Assembly: GCA_023701165.1 (NCBI GenBank)
Contig: JAMPXL010000097.1
Span: forward strand, 1 to 5,549
Reading direction: 5' to 3'
Source: Geothrix sp.
Lineage (GTDB): Bacteria > Acidobacteriota > Holophagae > Holophagales > Holophagaceae
DNA: 5,549 bases
The notes beneath the pieces are model-generated. The model saw nothing but the letters and a program-made list of their open reading frames with translations. It had not been told where the DNA came from and searched no databases. The position numbers and the translations under genes were made by a program. The number at the start of each line of letters is the position of its first letter. Within the stretch, counting starts at the first letter, position 1. Shown in pieces: positions 1 to 5,376 of this stretch.

Positions 1-925
1 TGGCCACCGTAGGCCGGGGCTTCGGCGCCTCCGGGGCCTCGGCGAGCAGCTTGGCCCGGAAGGGGGCGCCGGGCGCGGGAGTCGGGGCGGAGGTCGCGGG
101 GAGAGGTTGGGCTTCGATCAGGGTCTGGGCGGCGTCCAGATGCAGGGACTGGATGGGCGGAAGCAGGTCCTCGGCCCGGATCTGGGGTTGTTTCCGGCGG
201 GCATCGGCCGTTTCCAGCTCGGCCTTCAGCAGGGCCTCCCGCTGGGCCTCGAGCGCCTGGTGCCGCTGGGCCAGCGCCTGGAGGGCGGCGCCGTCCGCCG
301 CATCCAGCTCGGGCTGGTCGGGATTGCGGCCGCGGAGGAAGGGCCGCTTCACCATCGAGATGAACCCCTGGAAACCCTTGGCGGGCATGGGCTTCACCCA
401 GGGCCAGGCCTTTTCGCCCAGCCAGCGGTGGAGCAGCCTCCCCAGGGCCTGGGTCAGGCCGGGGGCCAGCACCAGGGCGCAGACGAGCATGGCGAGGGCC
501 AACAGGAGCGGCAAGCCGACCGGGCCGAGAAACCGGCGCTGGGCGGGCCAGAGGGCGCTGCCCAGCCAGCCGCCCCAGCGGAGCTGCATGGCGCTGGCGC
601 CATCAGGGCTTGTCCAGGTCCGGCTGCCGAAGGCGCCGAGGGCGGTCCACACGGCGAGGGCCAGACCCAGCCAGGCCAGGCGGCCGGGCCAGCGGCGGCC
701 TTCCCTGGGCCAGGCCTCCCAGAGCAGGTAGGGCGGCAGGATCCAGGCGCCGGTCCCCATGAGGGTCTGCAGCAGGCCCGCCAGGGTGGAGCCCGCCAGG
801 CCGCACAGGTTCTGCACACCCGCCCCGGTGGCGCCCTGGTTGAAGGGGTGGGGGTCCAGGGGGTGGTAGCTGGCGAGGGAGAGCAGCAGCACCAGGGCCA
901 CAAAGCCCAGCACCGCCCTCAGCAT
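1..925 (-). CDS. ftsK: FtsK/SpoIIIE-type DNA translocase, N-terminal membrane domain and linker (3' part off the window)
   Basis: FtsK anchors at the division septum and pumps chromosomal DNA with a C-terminal ATPase motor. Only the first 308 codons are here, and the frame is open to the left edge. The start is a typical FtsK 4TM domain: helix 1 at about residues 1-20, then the characteristic SYHPLDPHPFNQG segment (19-31), helix 2 within 39-72 (GLAGSTLAGLLQ...WILPPYLLW), helix 3 about 81-100, and a GGWLGSALW...GPVGLPLLLALAM stretch (118-147) leading into helix 4. Residues about 208-245 are an Ala/Leu/Gln-rich, coiled-coil-like stretch, followed by a Pro/Ala-rich linker. The Walker motifs and gamma domain would lie beyond the edge, so motor integrity cannot be judged. 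I chose ATG 925, with AGGGA 12 nt upstream. A TTG at 946, with GGAGG 4 nt upstream, would add seven residues (xQGIGRW) and is a real alternative. It follows the deacetylase gene by 69 bp. Confidence 0.82.
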   Translation of the reverse strand, partial: MLRAVLGFVALVLLLSLASYHPLDPHPFNQGATGAGVQNLCGLAGSTLAGLLQTLMGTGAWILPPYLLWEAWPREGRRWPGRLAWLGLALAVWTALGAFGSRTWTSPDGASAMQLRWGGWLGSALWPAQRRFLGPVGLPLLLALAMLVCALVLAPGLTQALGRLLHRWLGEKAWPWVKPMPAKGFQGFISMVKRPFLRGRNPDQPELDAADGAALQALAQRHQALEAQREALLKAELETADARRKQPQIRAEDLLPPIQSLHLDAAQTLIEAQPLPATSAPTPAPGAPFRAKLLAEAPEAPKPRPTVA

Positions 926-994
926 CCAACGGCCGATTCCCTGCAATGCGCCTCCACGGTGTCCTGGGACCAGTGTAGCCCAGCGGGACGCGCG

Positions 995-2365
995 CTAGCG
1001 GGCCAGGGGCGCGGGTCCCGGGGGCTGGAGGAGGGCCAGCCGATGCTGGGGATCCCAGGCGGGCTTGCCCAGGTCCCGGAGGTAGGCGCTTGCGGTGACA
1101 AAGGTCCAGCCCGCCGTGCGGGCCCGGTCCATGAAGGCGCCGAGCCCCGCGGAGGGGCGATCGCCTTCGGCCCGTTCAGAGCCGAGGTGCATGAGCACGA
1201 TGAGGCCATCCCCGTCGCGATCCAGGCGCGATTGGAGCCGCCGAAGGATGGCATCGCCGCTGCGGTAGAGGCGGCGCTCCTTGGGCGTGGCCCAGTCGAG
1301 GGTATCGGCGCCTTCGCTCCAGCCCACGTGGCGGTAGCCCAATTCTTCGGCCCAGCGCCGGATCTCCGCGGTGTGCTCGCCGTAGGGCGCCCGCCAGAAG
1401 GGGTCCATGGGGCGGCCCAGCAGGCCCACCAGCGCGGCATCGGCCTCCAGCAGCTCCCGCTGGACCCGCTCCCTCGTCCACTTGGGGTCGCGTTTCATGT
1501 CCGGGGCGAAGTGGGGGTGGTTCATGGTGTGGTTGCCCAGCTCGTGCCCCTCGGCGGCCATGCGCTTCACCAGGGCCGGGAAGCGCTGGATGAAGGCGCC
1601 GGTGAGGAAGAGGGTGGTCCGGACACCGCGGGCCTTCAAGGTGTCCAGCACCTCGGCAGCCACCTCGGCATTGGAGCCGCCGTCGAAGCTGAGCAGCAGG
1701 CGCTTGTGCCCGCCCGGGCCCCGGGTGAGGTTGAGGGCTTCGCCCATGCCGGGCCAGAAGGGGCCCTGGGACAGGGGCGCCGCCGGGGCCTGGAGCGCCG
1801 CCACGGGCGCGGGCGGCCGCGGCGTCCCTGGTTCGGATGGGGGCACCGGCCTGGGCGTGATGGCGAGGGACGTCCTTGTCCGCGAGGCCAGCGCGGCCAC
1901 GGAAGCATCCTGGGGACGGGTCCCGGTTCGGACGGAGGGCTGCACGGGCTCCGCAGGAGCGGCCGGCGGCACGGCCCGGGCGGCCCTGGGGGGGGGCGGC
2001 GTCCTGGGTGTGCGGGGAGCCGCCCCCTGGCTGGGGGCCAGCGTGAACTCAAAGCGGGCCAGCGTCTGCCCGGCCTGGGTGCGGAGGACAGCGGCCTCGC
2101 CGTCGGGGGGACGGAAGAACTCCCACCGCACCGGGCCGGGCTCGGCGAACCGCATCTCCCGGATGGAGCGGCCTTCGAGCACCAGCTCCGTGGGCTCTGC
2201 GACCTCGCCCTCCACCACCGCCAGGCCGCCGAGGGGATGCCAGGTCCAGGGGATGGGCGCGGAGGCCTTCGCCGCGGGCGGGGGGGGTGGTGGCGCCTGG
2301 GCGGCCTGCCGGTCGCAGGCCAGGAATCCCAGGGCCAGGAGGGCGATGGCGCCAAGCCGCTTCAT
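995..2365 (-). CDS. Predicted lipoprotein polysaccharide deacetylase (NodB domain, carbohydrate esterase 4 family)
   Basis: The 456-residue protein probably removes N-acetyl groups from an envelope polysaccharide or peptidoglycan; the substrate is not evident. Residues 1-17 form a lipoprotein-type signal (MKR, hydrophobic core, GFLAC with Cys17; Phe at -3 is not ideal). Residues 38-110 look like a small beta-rich domain I cannot name, followed by a Pro/Ala-rich linker to about 200. The NodB domain spans about 221-430 with the CE4 motifs in order: SFDGGS (226-231), HTMNH (279-283), RAPY (325-328), DTLDW (354-358) and LMHLG (391-395). Asp228 would be the catalytic base, His279 and His283 metal ligands and His393 the late catalytic His. 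The second Asp of the usual TFDD motif is Gly229. The start is ATG 2365 rather than an upstream in-frame GTG at 2386, because the signal peptide begins there and GAGG lies 7 nt upstream. Its ATG overlaps the pterin gene's TGA (ATGA), suggesting translational coupling. Confidence 0.88.
   Translation of the reverse strand: MKRLGAIALLALGFLACDRQAAQAPPPPPPAAKASAPIPWTWHPLGGLAVVEGEVAEPTELVLEGRSIREMRFAEPGPVRWEFFRPPDGEAAVLRTQAGQTLARFEFTLAPSQGAAPRTPRTPPPPRAARAVPPAAPAEPVQPSVRTGTRPQDASVAALASRTRTSLAITPRPVPPSEPGTPRPPAPVAALQAPAAPLSQGPFWPGMGEALNLTRGPGGHKRLLLSFDGGSNAEVAAEVLDTLKARGVRTTLFLTGAFIQRFPALVKRMAAEGHELGNHTMNHPHFAPDMKRDPKWTRERVQRELLEADAALVGLLGRPMDPFWRAPYGEHTAEIRRWAEELGYRHVGWSEGADTLDWATPKERRLYRSGDAILRRLQSRLDRDGDGLIVLMHLGSERAEGDRPSAGLGAFMDRARTAGWTFVTASAYLRDLGKPAWDPQHRLALLQPPGPAPLAR
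1988..1996 (-). repeat. Run of nine C on the coding strand within the deacetylase gene
   Basis: Nine identical bases (G on the plus strand, C on the coding strand) encode Pro124-126 in the linker of the deacetylase lipoprotein. A one-base change here would frameshift the gene before its catalytic domain. Confidence 0.9.
2280..2287 (-). repeat. Run of eight C on the coding strand near the deacetylase N-terminus
   Basis: Eight identical bases lie within the codons for the six-proline run at residues 25-30, just after the lipidation cysteine. Slippage would remove the whole mature protein. It is the second such tract in this gene. Confidence 0.9.
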
Positions 2366-2712
2366 GGGGCCACCTCTGCGCGGCACAGGGCCCAGTAGTT
2401 CGCCTTTTCACGGATGCGCACCCACCGGGGCTCAAGGGCCGCGCCCTTGAGGTGGAGGAAGGCCTGCTCGGCCAGGAGCTCGGCGGTGGGGTTGCGCCCG
2501 GCGAGGGCGGGCAGGTCGTTCAGCAGCCGGTAGTCGACGGTCTCCACCCAGGTGTCCAGGGCCCGCGCGAAGGCCGGTTCACCGGCCTCGGAGGCCAGCT
2601 CCACGGCCGCTTCCACCTCCCAGTTGTGGCCGTGGCGGTCTTCCTGGAATCCCGGCAGGTCATGGAAATGATCGGCCACGAAGGGCCGGCGGAGCGAAAG
2701 CGTGATAGCCAT
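2362..2712 (-). CDS. 6-pyruvoyl-tetrahydropterin synthase/QueD family protein (COG0720), PTPS-III-like signature
   Basis: This family acts on 7,8-dihydroneopterin triphosphate in the cytoplasm: QueD makes 6-carboxytetrahydropterin for queuosine, while PTPS-III makes 6-hydroxymethyl-dihydropterin for folate in place of FolB. The 116-residue protein is slightly short for the family. Zinc ligands are visible as His15 (FVADH, 11-15), His27 and His29 (HGHNWE). NPTAE (74-78) and Glu102 match conserved positions near the C-terminus. The QueD catalytic Cys, four residues before HGH, is Gln23 here, while Glu24 gives P-x3-E-x2-HGH (Pro20, Glu24), the pattern I recall for PTPS-III. The usual LDHxxLN motif reads VDYRLLND (59-66), with Tyr61 for His, and the mid-protein DF motif is not recognisable. 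Family membership is secure. The reaction is not: PTPS-III, a divergent QueD or a non-catalytic paralogue are all possible. It starts 15 bp after the HD gene and overlaps the deacetylase gene by 4 bp. Confidence 0.85.
   Translation of the reverse strand: MAITLSLRRPFVADHFHDLPGFQEDRHGHNWEVEAAVELASEAGEPAFARALDTWVETVDYRLLNDLPALAGRNPTAELLAEQAFLHLKGAALEPRWVRIREKANYWALCRAEVAP
2370..2376 (-). promoter_or_regulatory. Ribosome binding site of the deacetylase gene, inside the upstream pterin gene
   Basis: GAGGTGG on the minus strand, with the GAGG core 7 nt before ATG 2365. It lies in the last codons of the pterin-family gene. It decides the start (MKR...) against the upstream in-frame GTG at 2386 and fits coupled translation through the ATGA overlap. 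Confidence 0.7.
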
Positions 2713-2717
2713 GTCCG

Positions 2718-2723
2718 AGTATA
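2718..2723 (-). promoter_or_regulatory. Possible -10 element (TATACT) just before the pterin-family gene
   Basis: TATACT on the minus strand ends 5 nt before ATG 2712, where there is no good Shine-Dalgarno sequence. TTGCCC (2744-2739) could serve as a weak -35 box, but the 15-bp spacing is short. If real, it would give an almost leaderless transcript for the pterin gene and its downstream partners. It may equally be chance. Confidence 0.2.
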
Positions 2724-2727
2724 GCGG

Positions 2728-3393
2728 TCAGCGCTGGGCGGCAAGCTCGGCGCGCAGGGCGTCGAGGTAGATCCGCAGGGTGAGGTGGCGGCCCTCGGCG
2801 AGGCGCCTTCCAGCCTCGGTCTTCATGGCGGCGGCCAGCTTCAGGAGCTTCCGCTCGAAGTGGTCGAGGCTCCAGGCCTTGTCATCCATGTCGCGGCCTT
2901 CGCCCCAGGGATCCTCCGGGTGCCACAGGCCCGCGCCGAAGCTGGCCCCCGTGGCGAAGACCCGGGCGATGCCGATGGCGCCCAGGGCCTCCAGGCGGTC
3001 CGCGTCCTGGACCACGGCGGCCTCCAGGCTGGCGGGTTCCTGGCCCCCGCTCCAGCTGTGGCTGGCCACCGCGGCGGCGATGGCGGCGGCCTTTGCTTCC
3101 AGGCCCTCGATCTCCCGGCACCACCGGGGCACGAGGTCCGAGGCCATCTGCGCCGTGAGGGGCGACTCGGGGTGGTTCTTGGGGCGGTAGACCAGGTCGT
3201 GGAGCAGGGCCGCGGCCACGCAGGTCTCCGCATCGGCGCCCTCCTCCCCGGCCAGGCCCTCAGCCAGCCGGGCCACCCGCAGGATGTGGCCCAGGTCGTG
3301 GGCGGCGTCCCGGGGAAAGGGCTCGGCGGCCAGGTGGGTGCGGAGGCGCGCCAGCAGCGGGGTCGACCAGGGGAAGGGGAAAGCGGGCGCCAT
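2728..3393 (-). CDS. HD-domain metal-dependent phosphohydrolase, YedJ/YpgQ type
   Basis: A 221-residue soluble HD-superfamily hydrolase. HD signature residues appear in order: AHDLGHILRV (31-40, ligand His36, with His32 nearby), LLHD (63-66, the His65-Asp66 doublet), His112 in an ASHSWSG segment, and VVQDADRLEALGAIGIARVF (127-146, with Asp130 as the distal metal Asp). The QDADRLxALGAIGIAR block is characteristic of the YedJ/YpgQ group. YpgQ of Bacillus subtilis is reported as a Mn-dependent nucleotide pyrophosphohydrolase, while YedJ's substrate is not settled, so a nucleotide or phosphate ester is the most I would infer here. ATG 3393 is chosen because similarity to the family begins soon after it; the frame stays open upstream to 3846, but that part runs antisense to dsbD. 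The Shine-Dalgarno sequence is weak (GGA, with ATCGC before ATG). It is the first gene of the minus-strand cluster. Confidence 0.85.
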   Translation of the reverse strand: MAPAFPFPWSTPLLARLRTHLAAEPFPRDAAHDLGHILRVARLAEGLAGEEGADAETCVAAALLHDLVYRPKNHPESPLTAQMASDLVPRWCREIEGLEAKAAAIAAAVASHSWSGGQEPASLEAAVVQDADRLEALGAIGIARVFATGASFGAGLWHPEDPWGEGRDMDDKAWSLDHFERKLLKLAAAMKTEAGRRLAEGRHLTLRIYLDALRAELAAQR

Positions 3394-3440
3394 GCGATCC
3401 AGCCTAGCCTGATTTCGAGCCCCTTCTGCCGCAGGGCCTT

Positions 3441-3459
3441 CCACCGGGATGGCCGGTGG
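3441..3459. repeat. Perfect 7-bp inverted repeat, candidate operator or hairpin
   Basis: CCACCGG and CCGGTGG are separated by GATGG, centred at 3450, 65 nt before the dsbD Shine-Dalgarno core and 48 nt from the HD gene start. Its position between two divergent genes fits a shared operator. It is also GC-only apart from one A/T pair per arm, so chance is possible in this base composition. Confidence 0.45.
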
Positions 3460-3514
3460 CGCCTGGCGAATCCAGCGATGGCGCACCCTGCGATGCCTTA
3501 AGATGAGCGTTCCT

Positions 3515-3519
3515 GGAGG
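3515..3519 (+). promoter_or_regulatory. Ribosome binding site of dsbD
   Basis: GGAGG lies 4 nt before ATG 3524. It is the only strong Shine-Dalgarno sequence near the 5' end of the frame and settles the start against in-frame ATGs at 3449 and 3503, neither of which has one. Confidence 0.75.
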
Positions 3520-3523
3520 ACCC

Positions 3524-5275
3524 ATGCGGAGCCTGACGACCCTTTTGATGAGCCTGCTGCTGCCGGTGGCGGCCTGGGCCCAGAAGGCGGATCCCTCCTT
3601 CGACGCGGTGAAGAGCGTGGGCCTCGCCTTCCAGAAGGGGGCCGTGGTGCTGACGGTGCCCCCGGACGCGCACCTGAAGGCCTCCTTCATGGAGGTGGCG
3701 AAGAAGGGCGGCCCGGGCACCCTGAAGGCCGGGCCTCTGCCCGCCACCACCGCCAAGGACGAGATCGGCGATGGCATCTGGCACGGCACGGTGCGCATCC
3801 CCGTGCGGGGCGAGGGGCTCAGCGGCACCGTCCAGCTCGAGGTCACCTACCAGCCCTGCACCGAAGGCGAGGGCGGCGTCTGCTTCCCCCCCACCACGCG
3901 GACGCTGGAGGTGAGGGCGTCTGAGATTCCGGTGGCCGCGCTGGCGGCCGTTCCGGCGGAGAAGCCTGCGGTCTCTCCGATGGAAAAGGCAGCAGAGTCT
4001 CCAGTCCCGGCGGCTTCATCCTTGCCCACGGCGCAGGCGATCCCGCCTGCGCCTGCGCCTGCGCCGGCAGAGGACGGCCTGTTCTGGTCCCTGCTCCTGG
4101 TCTTCCTTTTCGGGATGGGGGCCTCCTTCACGCCGTGTGTCTACCCGATGATCCCCATCACCATGGCCATCGTGGGGGCGAAGGGCAGCGGCAAGACCCG
4201 GGGGTTCGCGCTTTCTCTGGCTCTGGTGCTCGGCATGGCCGTCACCTACACCGCCCTTGGCGTGCTGGCGGCCCGAGCTGGTTCCGCAGCAGGGGCCTGG
4301 GCTCAGCAACCGGCCTTCCTGATCCCTGTGTCCATCCTTTTCGCTGCCTTTGCTCTATCCCTCTTTGGAGCTTTCGAGATCAGCCTTCCGTCCGGTCTCG
4401 CCATGAGGCTCCAGGGGGACGGATCCCGCAAGGGCCTTAGTGGGGCCTTCCTCATGGGCATGGTGCTTGGACCGCTCTCGGCACCCTGCGTGGGGCCCAT
4501 CATCGGCTCCGTGTTGGTGGATATCGCGCAGAAGGGTGAGGTGTTCCTCGGAGGCCTCAAGCTCTTCATCTTCGCCCTGGGCATGGGTGTGCTGTTCATG
4601 GCGGTGGGCACGTTCTCGGCGGCGCTGCCCAAGAGCGGCGAGTGGCTCACGCGCTTCAAGCAGGGCATGGGCCTGGTGGTGCTGGGCTTCGCGGCCTGGA
4701 ACGTGCGGCTCGTGGTGCCGGACTGGGCCAACTTCGCCATGTGGACCGTGGTGATGCTGGCGGGCGCGGCGGTGCTGGGGGCCTTCGAGGCGGCCTCGGG
4801 CCTGGTGGGCCAGCTGCGCAAGGGGACCGCCCTCCTCATGCTCGTCCTCGCAGCGCTGCTGGGTCTGCGCGCCACGGAAACCTACCTGAAGGTGGACCTG
4901 CTGCCCAGGGGCGGCGCCGCTGCGGCGGCGAAGGAGGAACACGCCGGCTGGATGGAGCAGGACCTGGAGGCCGCGCTGGTGAAGGCCAAGGCCGAACGCA
5001 AGCTCGTGCTGGTGGACATCTACGCGGACTGGTGCGCCCAGTGCAAGGAGCTGGACGAGAAGACCTGGCCCGACGCCGCGCTGAGGCAGTGGATCGCCCA
5101 GAACGCCGTGGCCATCCGCATCGACACCGACGCCAAGCGCAAGGATCTGGCCGGGAAGCTCCAGGTCCGCAGCTACCCCACCGTCATTCTGCTGGATGCC
5201 GAAGGCAAGGAACTGCGCCGCATCCTGGGCTTCCAGAAGCCCGAGACCATGAAGGCCTGGCTTTCCGGGCATTGA
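3524..5275 (+). CDS. dsbD: Thiol:disulfide interchange protein DsbD, complete
   Basis: DsbD passes electrons from cytoplasmic thioredoxin across the inner membrane to periplasmic partners such as DsbC-like isomerases and cytochrome c maturation proteins. The 583-residue protein is close to E. coli length (565). Residues 1-20 are a signal peptide (MRSLTTLLMS...AAWAQ). The alpha domain spans about 24-131 with Cys112 and Cys120 in YQPCTEG...VCFPP. A Pro/Ala linker covers about 143-183. The membrane domain spans about 187-450 with roughly eight helices and the redox pair Cys205 (FTPCVYPMIPI) and Cys322 (SAPCVGPIIGS). The C-terminal thioredoxin-like domain (about 475-583) has DWCAQCKE with Cys504 and Cys507, and the cis-Pro loop SYPT (550-553). 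All six redox cysteines are present, so it should be functional. The alpha-domain pair is C-x7-C, two residues wider than in E. coli. Codons 226-309 use clearly more A/T-ending codons than the rest. Confidence 0.96.
   Translation: MRSLTTLLMSLLLPVAAWAQKADPSFDAVKSVGLAFQKGAVVLTVPPDAHLKASFMEVAKKGGPGTLKAGPLPATTAKDEIGDGIWHGTVRIPVRGEGLSGTVQLEVTYQPCTEGEGGVCFPPTTRTLEVRASEIPVAALAAVPAEKPAVSPMEKAAESPVPAASSLPTAQAIPPAPAPAPAEDGLFWSLLLVFLFGMGASFTPCVYPMIPITMAIVGAKGSGKTRGFALSLALVLGMAVTYTALGVLAARAGSAAGAWAQQPAFLIPVSILFAAFALSLFGAFEISLPSGLAMRLQGDGSRKGLSGAFLMGMVLGPLSAPCVGPIIGSVLVDIAQKGEVFLGGLKLFIFALGMGVLFMAVGTFSAALPKSGEWLTRFKQGMGLVVLGFAAWNVRLVVPDWANFAMWTVVMLAGAAVLGAFEAASGLVGQLRKGTALLMLVLAALLGLRATETYLKVDLLPRGGAAAAAKEEHAGWMEQDLEAALVKAKAERKLVLVDIYADWCAQCKELDEKTWPDAALRQWIAQNAVAIRIDTDAKRKDLAGKLQVRSYPTVILLDAEGKELRRILGFQKPETMKAWLSGH
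4045..4068 (+). repeat. Hexanucleotide tandem repeat in the dsbD linker
   Basis: Three GCCTGC units followed by a variant GCCGGC encode the PAPAPAPA-like linker (about residues 174-182) between the periplasmic alpha domain and the first membrane helix. Unit loss or gain would change linker length in steps of two residues without breaking the frame. Confidence 0.75.
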
Positions 5276-5302
5276 ACGCGAAGGCAGCCGGTGATTTATT
5301 CC

Positions 5303-5318
5303 GGGACGAAGGCGTCCC
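5303..5318. repeat. Inverted repeat 1 after dsbD (6-bp stem, 4-nt loop)
   Basis: GGGACG-AAGG-CGTCCC begins 28 nt after the dsbD stop. No T-run follows on either strand, so it is not a standard intrinsic terminator. It might protect the 3' end of the mRNA or act as an operator for the next gene. Confidence 0.5.
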
Positions 5319-5329
5319 CATGGGCCAGA

Positions 5330-5350
5330 ATGGGGGCATTCCAACCCCAT
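5330..5350. repeat. Inverted repeat 2 (6-bp stem, 9-nt loop)
   Basis: ATGGGG (5330-5335) and CCCCAT (5345-5350) flank a 9-nt loop in the leader of the next gene. It is the second of three consecutive inverted repeats. Confidence 0.4.
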
Positions 5351-5363
5351 CATCAACTTGCCT

Positions 5364-5375
5364 GGACAGGTGTCC
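5364..5375. repeat. Inverted repeat 3 covering the ribosome binding site of the last gene
   Basis: GGACA-GG-TGTCC ends two bases before ATG 5377. The Shine-Dalgarno-like AGG (5368-5370) sits at its centre. As RNA it could form a 4-bp stem with AGGT in the loop, and as DNA it is a near-perfect palindrome. Confidence 0.45.
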
Positions 5376-5376
5376 C

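Larger units (their letters stand above)
3394..3523. promoter_or_regulatory. Divergent intergenic region between the HD gene and dsbD
   Basis: This 130-bp gap must hold the start signals for the minus-strand cluster and for dsbD, unless dsbD uses a promoter inside the HD gene. I see no convincing -35/-10 pair in either direction. TAAGAT (3499-3504) is a weak -10 candidate for dsbD without a matching -35. The clearest structure is the inverted repeat at 3441-3459. Confidence 0.5.

Noticed and set aside
454..929. Two alternative minus-strand frames over the ftsK 5' region
   Set aside because: They are Pro/Arg/Ala-rich, without the membrane-domain pattern; the third frame gives a clear FtsK N-terminus.
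961..989. Hairpin between the deacetylase and ftsK as a terminator
   Set aside because: A CTGGG/CCCAG stem (964-968 with 979-983) plus GTC/GAC exists, but there is a bulge, the stem is short and no T-run follows on either strand.
107..2398. Very long open frame (763 codons) on the plus strand
   Set aside because: It runs antisense to ftsK and the deacetylase, both of which show family motifs. Its translation is low-complexity Gly/Gln/Arg/His text with no domain, as expected of a shadow frame in GC-rich DNA.
1407..2450. 347-codon open frame on the plus strand
   Set aside because: It overlaps the deacetylase in antisense and ends inside the pterin gene. It is Ser/Ala/Gly-rich with no recognisable domain or ribosome binding site.
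3449..3523. N-terminal extension of dsbD to an upstream ATG
   Set aside because: No ribosome binding site precedes ATG 3449 or 3503, and the signal peptide and GGAGG both point to ATG 3524.
3394..3846. Long N-terminal extension of the HD protein
   Set aside because: It would lie across the dsbD 5' end in antisense, and HD-family similarity only begins after ATG 3393.
5303..5318. Intrinsic terminator for dsbD
   Set aside because: The stem is good but no T-tract follows on the plus strand, so I list it only as an inverted repeat.
4355..5356. 333-codon open frame on the minus strand
   Set aside because: It is antisense to the membrane and thioredoxin domains of dsbD, with a His/Gln/Arg-rich translation and no motif; a composition artefact.
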